Shown here piece after piece: positions 37,501 through 45,179 of a stretch of 64,000 nucleotides of DNA. Under the pieces are notes generated by a model. The model saw only the letters and a list, made by a program, of their open reading frames with translations, made no database searches and was not told the origin of the DNA. A program made the translations under genes and the position numbers. The stretch's first letter is position 1; each line of letters begins with the position of its first letter. This DNA is from Bactericera cockerelli (Eukaryota; Arthropoda; Insecta; Hemiptera; Triozidae), in contig CM044958.1 of assembly GCA_024516035.1 (NCBI GenBank), positions 4,296,574 through 4,360,573 of the forward strand. Direction: 5' to 3'.

Positions 37501-40500
37501 ATTTTGATTCTCATACTTATTTTTGTAGACTCAGAATTTTGATTCTCATACTTCATAATTTTGTAGACTCCGGAATTTTGACTCTCATATTTCACAATTT
37601 TGTAGACTCCGGAATTTTGACTCTCATACTTCACAATTTTGTAGGATCCGGAATTTTGATTCTCATACTTCACAATTTGGTAGACACCGAAATTTTGATT
37701 CTCATACTTCACAATTTTGTAGACACCGGAATTTTGACTCTCATACTTCACAATTTTGTAGACTCCGGAATTTTGACTCTCATACTTCACAATTTTGTAG
37801 GATCCGGAATTTTGATTCTCATACTTCACAATTTTGAAGACACCGGAATTTCGACTCTCATACTTCACAATTTTGTAGAATCAGAATTTTGATTCTCATA
37901 CTTATTTTTGTAGACTCAGAATTTTGATTCTCATACTTCATAATTTTGTAGACTCAGAATTTTGATTCTCATACTTAATGTTGTAGACTTCGGAATTTTG
38001 ATTCTCATACTTCACAATTTTGTAGACAGTACCTGTAAGAGTAAAGAATAAAGATACTTAAATCATTTATTTTTTTTGTTTACTTATTTGAAAGTTTTTT
38101 GTTATTTGTCACTTACTGGTTTTAATTAGGTTAGGATTTAATTCCTTGCTTAGAATCTTTGTATAATCAAATTGATATGATTAGTTCTGTATTTCAAATT
38201 TAATAGGTATAAACATTAAACAACAACCCTAATATTCAGAATTCTTACTAAAATATACTCTTTGTGCCTGACATTTGTTCTGGTAAATTCCTAGTGGTTT
38301 AATAATTGTCAACCATTTCCTGAATAATTTCTGTAAAAAAATGAGGCTTTACATTTTAGAAAGTTACTTTACCCAACATTATTTTTCAACTCAACTTTTC
38401 TGAATAAAAAATATTTATACTTACATTTGTTATAGAACGTTGATTATATTGGCATATTAAAGGTAAAATGGTGACTTTTTAAGCTTTGAATGAAAACTAA
38501 AGTAAAAATGCATGAGATTTATTGGATCAGGAATCCAAAGATAGTACAAAAAATCTCTCGTAAGTATACTGTTCTTGTTCAATCCTCATTTTGTTTCATC
38601 TGTCACAATTATGATTGAGTCATCAAGTTTCGGTCAAGATTTCTCCGACGACGTTCATAACTTTGACGAGTGGCTTTGTTTCTGATCTTGATGTGACTTA
38701 TCTGAAATACGAGTAAAGAGAATGCAAACTTGATCTATTCATTACAGTTACTCGCTAAGAAGCTTCGGTAAGCCTTCTAATAAATTCCGGAAATGCGATT
38801 TGTGTTCCAAAATATATGAACGGAAACACCATTCGAGACGGCATTAATGCCACATTTAAATAAATGCTTTTCACAAAATCACTGAAGTTAAACAACAACT
38901 GTTAAGGTTCGGACTTGGTGGATGACCACTCAAATTGGAAATATTTTGATGCTGGCTATTCCTGGTAAAACCCAGGTACTTAGCTTAGTGATGGATGCGT
39001 TTTCTCCAATGGTGTCGAAAAATCGAAACAAAAATACCTGATCGTGGTTTTGAACCATTTTCGAAAGGATTGAACCGCGCCATGTATCAACCATTGTCCT
39101 TTGTTTCTTCTTCGAATGGAAGGTGATTCTGTATTTCTTCTAATCGAATGATTCATTCTTTACCATAAAATTTGATCGACAGTTAAATTTTGTTTTTGCT
39201 ACTTTTTTGATTAGTATGAATTTTTATAACCTATTTGATGTTCCTTGAAATATAAAATAAACTGGCCAATTGGTAAAATTTTAAATGGTTTCGATATATT
39301 ATGAAAATAATGAGATATGAAATATCTGGCTGTATAAATTGTAGGTTTATGTTATCTACTTGGCCTATGCCGACCGAACGCAGGACCGAAGGACCGAAAG
39401 CAGAATTTATTTTCTGTTTTACCATATATAGCGGGGGTGCCCAACCTTCACAGAAGAAGATCTACTATAAAGTCTCAGATAATCAACGCGATCGACCCTA
39501 CAAATTCAATGTTCATTCTGGGCTTGAATGGGTTAGTGAAGAATTCAACCAAATTTTCAAGTTTCAAGAAGTCACGAGCCAGCGTCGATGGCGCGTTGAA
39601 TGCACCGGTTCTCGTTGGATCACCGAAGTTAAGCAACGTCCAGCGAGGTGAAGACTTCGTGATGCTGGCATTCCGGCCCAACCCAGGCTGGGTGAGGTTA
39701 ATGTGGGTAGCAGGTTTGTGAGTTTCCTGCGAATGGAGGGTAACACCCCCGTCGTGATATGACCATGCAGTTGAAAGCGACGTTAAAACCCCAAAAAAAA
39801 AAAAAAAAATAATAAAAAAAAAGAAGTCACGAAACCTCCTTTTAATTCTCATGAGTTACGGAAGGAGATCTCGGATTTTCACTTGTGTGAGACGGTGAGA
39901 TGCCGGAAAACCTCGTTCACAATTATTTTGTACTTTAGAGATCTAGACTTTTAGAACGTCATCTCACCTCTCCGGACGTGATCGAACCAAAATCACTCCG
40001 CGCGGTCGATCGCGATCGACTGGTTTGGCAGCCCTGGTCTAAGTGTACCTAATGATACATTAACTTTTTTACTGTTAACCCCAATAGAAATATTAATCTT
40101 TAATTGAATGGTGAGTAGAAGAACATGCTATGTCGAAAATCAATTTTTTTTTTTTTGCAGAATAACATGCAATGTACTCTTTTCTATCATCTCGTTAAAT
40201 ATAAAAGAATCATACCCCCTAAAACTATGGAAAAAATATTTTAGATTGGAGGAAACCTACAACATCTACAGAATAGTAATGTAGTATTATTGCTCTCCTG
40301 AAAAGTCAATTTTAGACATTGCATGTTTTTCTAGTCACCCATTCAATTAACAATTGACTTCTCTTTCAGTCAATGAACGGTGATATCACAACCACCCAGA
40401 ACAGTATCTACAACCCTCATGTGGTGACAGTAAGAGGTAGGTGATACCACCCTTGTAGCCCCTTTTTAACATGTTAAGTAGGATGCTTCGTGAGGATTTC

Positions 40501-41432
40501 ATAGCATATTCCATGGTGTGAGTTTCAAGTTTATTCTATCTCAATAAAAAACTGTTAAAATAGTGCTCACCAAAAACATCGAATGAAAAAGAACCTGTAA
40601 GGCCACGCTCAAGGCGAATAGATAACATTAAAAATTACGTAAATGGAAATAGATCCACAACAATGGATGCAAGCAGCGCAGGACAGAAGAAGAGTCGAGA
40701 AGGCAAATGGTCGATAAGGCCCAAGACACGCTAAATTAAAAGAAAGTAATTCAACAAAAAGACTCACATGTTATACAGAAACTTTGTATTACTCTTTTCT
40801 TTTGTCTTGCTTGCAGCTAATTTTGTCTTGCTCGCTTCTTTTGTCTTGCTTGCAGCTAATTTTGTCTTGCTCATTAAATAGATACAGTACCACATTTTTC
40901 AGGCTAGATAACGATAACATGAATGATATTGTATTTAATAGAAAAGCAATTGTATGCCATTTCTATTTCAGCAAGATTTTGGGCTACGTATCCCAGAGGC
41001 AGTTCCAATAGCGCCCAGTCAATAAAGTCCACAAATATCCAGTTTTCACCACTTTTCTTTAAGTCATTACTCCCCATTCTCTCCCCAGACTACTCCGCGC
41101 CCAGCCTCCCCCGTGGCAGCCCCACAGCCACGCATCTCATACAGATCTTCATTTTCCAAGAGGACAACAGAGGCCTCGTCTTCCCTCGCCCACAGACGGA
41201 CCCCTTCTACATCCGCGACTGGGTCATGCAGTCTCAATCTGCCACCTCCAAGTCCCTCATGTGCGGCCCAGTGGCGGGCGTGCAGCTCAGAATCAACCAA
41301 TCAGCGCTCAGCAAAGACTTCAAGGCCTTGGGCGCCTTTGTCAACACTGTGGCTCCGTCACGGGGAGAGAAATGTTTCCGCGTGGAATATTTCGTGATAG
41401 TGTTTTGCATTGTTTTTGTTGTTGATACTTAG
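25277..41432 (+). CDS. PEBP-like protein, four exons (gene model)
   Basis: Exons 25277-25523, 34417-34488, 40370-40436 and 41089-41432 join in consistent phases (0, 0, 1). The joined product has the order of the phosphatidylethanolamine-binding fold: a beta segment YYSFDF, TTFTLVMID followed by LLWMLSNI, then GDI, SLPRGSPTATH before IFIFQ, FYIRDWV, and CGPVAGVQL near the end. In typical PEBPs the corresponding blocks are YTLVLTDPDAPS, HFLVVNI, GPPKGTGLHRYVFLLYEQ and PVAGTFY. Here the DPDAP motif is gone (MIDVTS) and GxHR is changed, so ligand binding is doubtful. A hydrophobic stretch (YFVIVFCIVFVV) ends the protein. Introns of 8.9, 5.9 and 0.65 kb carry many mobile elements. The first exon has frame problems, so expression as an intact protein is unproven. 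Confidence 0.65.
25513..25805 (+). repeat. 22-bp duplication of the PEBP exon 1 donor
   Basis: ACAAAGGTAAGATTAAT with a few preceding bases (about 25512-25533) recurs at 25783-25804 with a single change (GTAGGA). Without the Helitron between them the two copies would be directly tandem. Confidence 0.85.
25534..25781 (+). mobile_element. Non-autonomous Helitron, 248 bp
   Basis: Starts TCTCTATCTATATATAAAAC after an A and ends GGCTAG before a T, as Helitrons do. The hairpin CCCGTTGCAAAGCACGGG lies 10 bp before the CTAG end. The 5' end resembles that of the larger Helitron at 51204 once its MITE is ignored. Confidence 0.8.
25840..25922 (-). mobile_element. Family C-like SINE fragment
   Basis: TTCGAACCACCGACCTCTTG and ACAAGTCCGCCGCG on the minus strand. 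The tail is degraded. Confidence 0.5.
26272..26435 (+). mobile_element. Family A SINE, 5' truncated
   Basis: Begins within the head (CAGGTAGCGTAGGGATCCG). The body TTTTTCCTCATTCATTTGAG and the tail CACTGAAGAGTATTATTATG are normal. Confidence 0.8.
26470..26663 (-). mobile_element. tRNA-derived SINE, family A
   Basis: Full reverse copy: TTTAGTGAAAGGTAACCACC, TGGGATTTGAACCAACAC and ACCACTTCACTACTAGTGCA. Confidence 0.85.
26744..27185. mobile_element. Tc1/mariner-type fold-back MITE, copy 1 (442 bp)
   Basis: Begins CAGGGTGGTCCAGAAAGTTT and ends with its inverse, flanked by TA (26742-26743, 27186-27187). Arms of about 140 bp include ATGATAGGGGTAATAAAAG and AAAATGGCGGCCAAAACG. A second copy is at 51208-51648. 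No transposase frame was seen. Confidence 0.9.
27385..27690 (-). mobile_element. Family R 3' end split by a family C SINE
   Basis: AATACTTTATTAGAAGGA on the left and GGAAGGACAAACACAAACAG on the right are parts of one R copy, which ends GGCAATCTCTTCCACCCAGC. AGAAGGA/GGAAGGA is the likely target duplication of the SINE. Confidence 0.7.
27412..27556 (+). mobile_element. tRNA-derived SINE, family C
   Basis: ACCGACCTCAGAAGCTTGAT, GTTGGTGGTTCGAATCCCC and TGAGTTTGAGTGGCTGTGAT; the 3' end is ACAAATATGATAACTTAC. Confidence 0.85.
27700..27880 (+). mobile_element. Family A SINE, head degraded
   Basis: GGATTCCACACAATGCTTGG, TTGAGTTTGTTACTACATAA, GCTTTGAGCATTGACCTCGC and CACTAAAGAGTATTATTATT. Confidence 0.7.
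27940..28199 (-). mobile_element. 3' UTR and tail of the 28-30-kb retrotransposon
   Basis: On the minus strand this follows the ORF stop and ends in a short (ATTC)n repeat (27942-27960 on the plus strand). Confidence 0.65.
28200..29063 (-). pseudogene. Non-LTR reverse transcriptase, C-terminal half
   Basis: The minus-strand frame gives about 288 residues. It begins near VCDDTTILVDG (the catalytic DD box, with C in place of the usual A), then SSWFSANRLTLNVDKT, VKFLGLILDHRLKW, YGITYWGFAS, RTIFGL and HNTRKR-like YNTRKRQHL. This is the order of a CR1/Jockey-type ORF2. The N-terminal part of the domain continues at 30125-30537 beyond a fold-back insertion. It is 5' truncated and cannot be active alone. 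The frame is otherwise intact, suggesting a fairly young copy. Confidence 0.9.
29066..30124. mobile_element. Fold-back DNA element (1059 bp) inside the reverse transcriptase
   Basis: Termini CAGGGTGATTCAGAAAAGTA and its inverse, flanked by TA (29064-29065, 30125-30126). The two arms are about 425 bp each (29066-29490 and 29697-30124) and nearly identical, leaving a loop of about 205 bp. The loop encodes the end of a transposase. TA targets and CAGGGTG ends fit the IS630/Tc1/mariner group. Confidence 0.9.
29587..29679 (+). pseudogene. Transposase C-terminal fragment in the fold-back loop
   Basis: The frame reads PGIFERVRQSFRRRMEVCIE then ARGAHVEHLL and a stop. Transposases of the IS630/Tc1/mariner group often end in a comparable basic helix followed by GGHFEHLL. 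All catalytic residues are absent. The fragment sits between the two long arms, so the element probably arose by deletion and arm duplication from an autonomous parent. Confidence 0.7.
30125..30537 (-). pseudogene. Non-LTR reverse transcriptase, N-terminal half of the RT domain
   Basis: Minus-strand residues include RLSSYLESNGLLIPQQFGFR, AGKSTGDAL, LFCDLSKAFDTCDHHIL (first catalytic Asp), KLSFYGITG, WFSSYLENRSQ and VPQGSILGPVLFLIY. These are RT motifs 1 to about 5. The frame then runs into the fold-back element. Upstream the copy is truncated at about 30540, next to a family R 3' end. Confidence 0.92.
30545..30692 (-). mobile_element. Family R retrotransposon 3' end
   Basis: A small 43-bp duplication (GGGAAACAATATATACAATA, twice), then TATGTCCTAACTAAAGAGTG and GGCAATCTCTTCCACCCAAC. 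Confidence 0.7.
30988..31465 (-). mobile_element. VNTR-bearing dispersed element, copy 2 (about 9 units)
   Basis: ATCGTGAACGATGGTAGCCA and CTTCTACCACTGTCTTTACA form the unique part. Then about nine 38-bp units (AGTCTACTCCCTGTTTATAG then TCCCCCAGCCAGACTGCT) run from about 31125 to 31460. Confidence 0.9.
31720..31816 (-). mobile_element. Family C SINE, internal deletion
   Basis: TTTGTGTTAATCACTTTCGT joins directly to GATGAACCACCGACCTCC; the middle of the tail is absent. Confidence 0.7.
31847..32118 (+). mobile_element. Family R retrotransposon 3' end, longest copy
   Basis: AAGGGTTGGGTGGAAGAGAT, GCCATAGGCAATAATCCGGC, then AATAAAAAATAAAGAGGTGC and AGTCTAAATAAAGCACTACT. It defines the 3' end of the family. 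Confidence 0.75.
32360..32585 (+). repeat. 44-bp tandem array, 5 units
   Basis: Unit GTAGGCCAGTGAAGGAATAG followed by GCTGTAGACTGCGTGAGTGG and CGAC. Units alternate GAGTGG and GAGAGG. As 44 is not a multiple of three, frames rotate between units, so the long reverse frame through it is not a gene. Confidence 0.95.
32619..33176 (+). mobile_element. 5S-derived SINE with intact 5S-like head, split by a MITE
   Basis: Head: GCCAACGTCGATGGCATGTT, GAATACACCGGTTC, ACACCGAAGTTAAGCGACAT and GACTTGGATGGGTGACCA, which follow the 5S rRNA order including box A and box C. Body: GGGTGAGGTCAATGTGAGTA. The 3' end GACGTTAA is interrupted at 32859 and resumes as TTAAACCCCAC with a poly-A tail. Confidence 0.9.
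32859..33142. mobile_element. piggyBac-like MITE (TTAA target), 284 bp
   Basis: CACGTTCGTTACC at the left and GGTAACGAACGTG at the right are perfect inverted ends, with TTAA on both sides (32855-32858, 33143-33146). Inside, CATATATGGATGTCCGGTCC-like motifs recur. It differs in sequence from the MITE at 8863. Confidence 0.85.
33847..34080. mobile_element. TA-target MITE, 234 bp
   Basis: TCGTCGGCTAAAGGGTAAAA on the left and TTTTACCTTCTAGCCGACGA on the right are inverted, extending into ACTGACCA/TGGTCAGT. The flanking TA occurs on both sides. No coding frame. Confidence 0.75.
34417..34488 (+). CDS. PEBP-like gene, exon 2
   Basis: After TTTCTTTCAG the exon codes 24 residues: TTFTLVMIDVTSNQLLWMLS and neighbours, ending NIT before GTAAGT. 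This equals the beta strand carrying DPDAP in PEBPs, here without it, plus the strand read as HFLVVNI in the family. The exon end and donor seed a 54-bp tandem array. Confidence 0.7.
34441..34882 (+). repeat. 54-bp array copying the end and donor of PEBP exon 2 (8 units)
   Basis: Each unit repeats ACAAGTAATAAACTGCTGTG, GATGTTGTCCAATATAACA and the donor GTAAGTGAGG. Donors lie at 34489, 34543, 34597, 34651, 34705, 34759, 34813 and about 34873. Units are in frame (18 codons), but the fourth carries CTGTAG, a stop. The last unit ends in a hairpin (TGGGTGTT-GTCCA-AACACCCA). Confidence 0.95.
35209..35492. mobile_element. hAT-like non-autonomous element, copy 1
   Basis: Starts CAGGGGTCCCAACCTTTACA and ends GACTGGTTGGGCAGACCTG, imperfect inverted ends of the CAGGGGTGCCCAACC type. 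The interior has CAACGCGATCGACC and CACTCCGCGATCGAC. It contains the uninterrupted counterpart (35349-35360) of the SINE target in copy 2. Confidence 0.7.
36008..38035. repeat. 39-bp minisatellite, about 2 kb, with higher-order structure
   Basis: About 50 units built on TTTTGATTCTCATACTTCAC then AATTTTGTAGACTCCGGAA, with shorter variants (CTTATTTTTGTAGACTCAGA). Groups of units recur: about 36290-36500 resembles 36547-36760, and 37110-37507 resembles 37560-37890. As 39 is a multiple of three, both strands show long repetitive frames that are not genes. Confidence 0.97.
38036..38880. other. PEBP intron sequence, no recognised feature
   Basis: AT-rich sequence with no shared repeat family and no convincing exon. 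Confidence 0.4.
38882..39000 (+). repeat. 5S-derived SINE fragment
   Basis: CTGAAGTTAAACAACAAC and GGACTTGGTGGATGACCACT match box A and box C of the 5S-like head; then GATGCTGGCTATTCCTGG. Confidence 0.6.
39432..40036. mobile_element. hAT-like non-autonomous element, copy 2, with SINE insertion
   Basis: GGGGGTGCCCAACCTTCACA to GACTGGTTTGGCAGCCCTG, with the same interior as copy 1. The 5S-derived SINE at 39578 splits it. Confidence 0.75.
39578..39820 (+). mobile_element. 5S-rRNA-derived SINE (reference copy)
   Basis: Starts exactly at GCCAGCGTCGATGGCGCGTT, followed by GAATGCACCGGTTCTCGTTG and ATCACCGAAGTTAAGCAACG, which parallel the conserved 5' half of animal 5S rRNA. Box C is altered in this copy (GACTTCGTGATGC). 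The body is GGGTGAGGTTAATGTGGG, GTTTCCTGCGAATGGAGGG, ATATGACCATGCAGTTGAAA and GCGACGTTAAAACC, then poly-A. A 12-bp target duplication AAGAAGTCACGA lies at 39566-39577 and 39821-39832. Confidence 0.93.
40370..40436 (+). CDS. PEBP-like gene, exon 3
   Basis: After CTCTTTCAG it codes SMNGDITTTQNSIYNPHVVT then VR and one base; donor GGTAGGT at 40437. GDI lies where PEBPs have GDxL. The earlier GTAAGA at 40430 is an alternative donor but would leave exon 4 out of frame. Confidence 0.6.
40437..41088 (+). other. Intron 3 of the PEBP-like gene with a 39-bp duplication
   Basis: TTTTGTCTTGCTTGCAGCTA occurs twice (about 40798 and 40837), each with an acceptor-like TTGCAG. No retroposon was recognised. 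Confidence 0.5.
41089..41432 (+). CDS. PEBP-like gene, exon 4 and stop
   Basis: Follows CTCTCCCCAG. One base from exon 3 completes the first codon. It codes DYSAPSLPRGSPTATHLIQI, FIFQEDNRG, FYIRDWVMQSQ, CGPVAGVQLRINQ and ends YFVIVFCIVFVVDT before TAG. GC-rich third positions stand out from the flanks. The segment corresponds to the GPPKGTGxHRYVFLL and PVAGT blocks of PEBPs. Confidence 0.75.
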
Positions 41433-41517
41433 GACCTGCTGATAGGGCTGTGGCGTGAGGCACTCAGGGTAAATGTAAGTTCTCACGGTACTCAGGTGAT
41501 TGCAATGTTCCTTTATT

Positions 41518-41523
41518 AATAAA
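41518..41523 (+). promoter_or_regulatory. Polyadenylation signal AATAAA
   Basis: 86 bp after the stop of the PEBP-like gene, within TTATTAATAAAATATG. Position and sequence fit; use is inferred. Confidence 0.5.
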
Positions 41524-42023
41524 ATATGTACTTAAATTATTAACCATGTTGGATCATGTTTTATTTACAAATGACATAGAATATGTATGTATGTATATTC
41601 CAAACCCAAGTGGGTTTGGAAAAAGACAAAGTGAAAGAACTAAAGAAGAAGTAGAAGAAAAATATCAACAGTAGTGTTTTTTTTTTCTTTTCTTAAAATG
41701 CTTCCTCATCCTGTCTTAAAGATGTTTTTGTGTGGTTTCAGAAAGGAAACTACAAAGTATGAGGTAGATACGCGAAAAATGCATAAATTCTTGTATGGAT
41801 ATTATTATGGAGGTACTTTCCGACCTTTCACTCGGAATCGCTTTTAGTATAAATCCATAAATTTAATATACCTACATTTATCCCCTGAACCCACTCCACC
41901 CTTAAACTCCTGTTGGATAACTGCAATAGATTGCCCTACTTTTGAGCTTAACTCTCTCTCATCCATTTACTGTGGAAACTATTTTTTTCTATCATATTTA
42001 TGTTTAATCACATTCTTTTTTTT

Positions 42024-42206
42024 TAACGTTGCTTTCAACTGCATGGTCATATCACGACGGGGTGTTACCCTTCATTTGTAGGAAACTCACAAACCTGCTA
42101 CCGGAATGCCAGCATCACGAAGTATTCACTTTTCTGGACTTAGCTTAACTTCGGTGATCCTACGAGAACCGGTGCATTCAAAGCCCGTCCCATCGACGCT
42201 GCCTCA
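42024..42206 (-). mobile_element. 5S-derived SINE with body deletion
   Basis: TTTTAACGTTGCTTTCAACT, ACGACGGGGTGTTACCC, TTAACTTCGGTGATCCTACG and AGAACCGGTGCATTCAAAG, ending CCCATCGACGCTGCC. Confidence 0.8.
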
Positions 42207-42224
42207 ATCACATTCAAACTCACG

Positions 42225-42303
42225 CTGCTGAATTTTAGCTGAAATTATTCGAACTACCGACCTCTTGGTTACGCTACCTTACTGATCAAGCTACGGAGGT
42301 CGG
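42225..42303 (-). mobile_element. Family C-like SINE fragment
   Basis: TTCGAACTACCGACCTCTTG and GATCAAGCTACGGAGGTCGG, as at 25840. Confidence 0.6.
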
Positions 42304-42439
42304 TAATTTTCTGAGTGTAACAGTTTGTTTCAAAATGTTGCGAAGCGTTTTGCAACGTTTCATGTCCACTCTTCTTTTAGAATCCAATGATATCGAATCC
42401 CATTGCCTTAAAACATTGCCTTGTAACACATGACAAAAG

Positions 42440-42637
42440 TCTGTCCCGGTAGCTCAGTGGTAAAGGCGGTGTGAATCCAAACACTCCAGAGGTCGTGGGT
42501 TCGAAACCCAGCTAGGACATGTCAAGTTATCCTCCCAAATTGGATTTTTACCACATAATAAAATGTCTTGGGCTTACTGCTGGAATAATGGGACTTTAAT
42601 AGTCCTAATCGGGCAGTATAAACAAGGCGATATAATT
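42440..42637 (+). mobile_element. tRNA-derived SINE, family B
   Basis: GTCCCGGTAGCTCAGTGGTA, GAGGTCGTGGGTTCGAAACC, CATAATAAAATGTCTTGGGC and GCAGTATAAACAAGGCGAT. Confidence 0.9.
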
Positions 42638-42649
42638 ATTAAATTAAAT

Positions 42650-42836
42650 TAAAAATTGCCGTCGAAACTTTCGGATCTTTTGGACCAGATGCCTTAGATC
42701 TATTTAATTCTATTTCCAAGTCTCTGGTACTTGAAACGAAAGAGAGACGTGCAGGGGAGTACTTCCGACAAAGAGTGAGTTTCGTGATACAAAGAGGAAA
42801 TGTGGCATCCGTAATGAGCACACTGAAGAAAGAAGA
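42650..42836 (+). pseudogene. C-terminus of a transposon-encoded ORF
   Basis: The frame reads VETFGSFGPDALDLFNSISK, then LETKERRAGEYFRQRVSF and VIQRGNVASVMSTLKKEDV before a stop. This kind of ending (VETxGxxGP, QRGNAASV) is, from memory, common in retroelement-like ORFs of invertebrates. No catalytic part is present, so the class is left open. A decayed sister fragment is at 7733. Confidence 0.6.
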
Positions 42837-42839
42837 CGT

Positions 42840-43670
42840 TTAAAGAAATATATTATATAATTTGAATCTTAAAAAATAAAAAAATAAAATAAAAAAAAAA
42901 AAATCGAGACACAGTCGGGAACCGTTTAGAAAGAAAATGTTGCGCTTAGTGCGAAACCGACTTCAGAGAACCTGAGCATCTTGAAGTAAGAAGATTAGAC
43001 GCGTCAAAAACAGGGTCTGTATTTTAGTAAACCTCAAAGGAATTGCTCAGATGCAATAAAATAAGCTGAGTAAAAAGTGGTTTTGAATTATTCAAACATT
43101 TCACTAGACTGACATTTTACTTTAAAAAAAATGTCATTGTGTCCCGGAACCGCTTTCGCATTATTTCAGGGCACTTTAACTATATGCACCCATGTCCCTC
43201 CGGAAAGGGAAAACCTTCGTTAGAACTTTCCGCTCCGACCGGGATTCAAACCCTCAGGATATTTCAAGTTGGCTGTATCATGAGTGTTTTGGTTAAATGC
43301 ATCATTTTGTAGCATCTCGTGATGTTACAGGTTACAGAAATGGTGTCATGTTTAATCCCTTATGTTAATGCTAGTTTGAGTGACGGCTAGTGGCGGCATT
43401 CTCGAGGTAAAAAAAGAAAGTAGCGTATTTAGAAAATTGATGAAAGCTCTTTGGTGTTAGGAACAGTATTTAGCCGTAAAACATTAAACTAAAAGTGCCG
43501 GAACTAAACAACCAAACCCAAAAGGTTGACCAATGCTGACCCCAAGTAGGTTTGAGAAAAGGTAAAGTGAAAGAAAAAGAAGATGGAGGCTTTGTTACCC
43601 ACAAAAATTGGGATGCAGCTCTGCCTTCAGCACGAATAATGCATACTATTACAGCTACTAATGTTAATGC
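42840..43670. other. No recognised feature
   Basis: AT-rich intergenic sequence with poly-A patches. Confidence 0.35.
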
Positions 43671-43674
43671 TACG

Positions 43675-43812
43675 TAATCCACCTCAATTGCTTCATCAAT
43701 AAGGCAGCAGACACGTAACCTAGTGTTTGGTGGTTCGAGACCCAAGTACAGCAAAATTCAAGCAAGGCGATTTTGAAATCCAGTGATCACGATTGTGATC
43801 AACACAAATAAT
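43675..43812 (+). mobile_element. Family C SINE, diverged
   Basis: CCACCTCAATTGCTTCATCA, GTTTGGTGGTTCGAGACCC, AGGCGATTTTGAAATCCAGT and GTGATCAACACAAATAATAA. Confidence 0.65.
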
Positions 43813-44785
43813 AATATAATGCTTGTTGACCATTTGGAGATATTGTTATTATAGACTGGTTGGAGTTCCACAAGAGAAGCACCAAATTATCAAGCCGACC
43901 TCTATTTAGATCTATTGTGATATCTTTTCCGTGCATTCTTGAAACCTTGAAATACGTTTATTTTTTCCATTTCATCCATTTCTGTTTTAAGTAGGTTAAG
44001 TATTCTCACGTTCATAATATTGTAATCACGTAGCTTGTACTCCATAATTTATTACGTGTCTCAGTCTGGTATTTCTGGATTTCTTTTTAATTTCCTTTGT
44101 TTTGACTTCACCCAGACTTCTTTTTTCTAGTTTTTTTTTTTCATTTTGTCCTTGATTTTTTTCACTCCCCCGAAACTATTTATTTCTATTTGTCTGATGG
44201 ATTACTGCAATTTGTATTCTACCCCCCCTACTAATGTATATCTCTCCAACAATTCTAACCAATTTTTTAATAATAATATAAGATAATGATTCTTTGTAAT
44301 CTGGACTATATCATAGCCACAAAGTTGAAAGCTTGACTTTACAAGTTTTTTTCTACCACTTAACATCAGAGTCTTATTATCATGTGGTCACAAACTCAAA
44401 TGTATATATCTCTAAGAGATATATGATGTATAACTCACATACAGAGTTGTTTAAATATATCCTAGTATCATTCCTATTTTCTCTTTTTCTTTCTTAAGAT
44501 ATTTGTAGTTTCTTACCTGTTTTTTAAACCTCACCCAGATTCAACTATCGCATTACAATTTTTTTTTGTTATGATACTAAATTAATATAGTACAATTTTA
44601 TATTTAAAAATTATAAATGATAATTTCTTCTCACCTGTTATTTCCACACAGAAACAGTAGCAAAGCGGTATTCACTCCTTCCTAGCCGATAATGAACAAT
44701 ATTCCTAGGATTAGACATGGTTGTTATATATTATATTTTTTTTTTTATATCTAATTGCTTATTGTCTCTTCAACATCTACGTCAT
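43813..44785. other. No recognised feature except a family A remnant
   Basis: AT-rich. TTCTACCACTTAACATCAGA and TATCATGTGGTCACAAACTC (about 44350-44400) are leftovers of a reverse family A SINE. Confidence 0.4.
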
Positions 44786-44789
44786 ATGA

Positions 44790-44892
44790 GACTGTTGTTT
44801 ACCCTACATTCACTGGAAACTCACAAACTAGCATCACGAGGGTTCGAATTATGGTCACCCATCCAAGTCCTGACTTCGCTGGAAGTTGCTTA
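44790..44892 (-). repeat. 5S-derived SINE fragment
   Basis: TACCCTACATTCACTGGAAA, ACGAGGGTTCGAATTATGGT and CACCCATCCAAGTCCTGACT, ending in TTGCTT. Confidence 0.6.
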
Positions 44893-45179
44893 TTGTATTT
44901 ATTTTAATGAGTCCCTCAGTTTCATTTGACCCCATTACAATGCTAATCTTATCTCTCAATTCTGATCTCTTCCTTGTCACTTCTTCATTTATTTTTATAC
45001 TTCTCCCACCTTTCTTTGCTATGTTTTTTCTTATCTCTTCATTATTTGTTTCCCTCTCAACGTGTTCCTGTATTTTTATCTCTCCTCCAAATACTTTTGT
45101 ATCTTCTCCTCTTCCCACTTCCACTTTCTTATCTAGAATCTTCAGTTGTCCCACTTTCTCTTCCCATCCTCCTCTTTTC

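Noticed and set aside
36008..38035. Long KYENQNSGVYKIV and ILILHNFVDSG repeat proteins on the two strands
   Set aside because: Both are translations of one 39-bp minisatellite whose period keeps every frame open. No start context, domain or non-repeat flank.
36008..38035. CRISPR-like array
   Set aside because: No unique spacers; units are contiguous and eukaryotic context is clear.
40430..40436. Donor GTAAGA at 40430 for PEBP exon 3
   Set aside because: It leaves exon 4 in a frame without the PEBP motifs; the donor at 40437 keeps the frame.
41067..41300. Minus-strand 77-codon frame
   Set aside because: Shadow of PEBP exon 4, whose + strand frame has splice sites and domain similarity.
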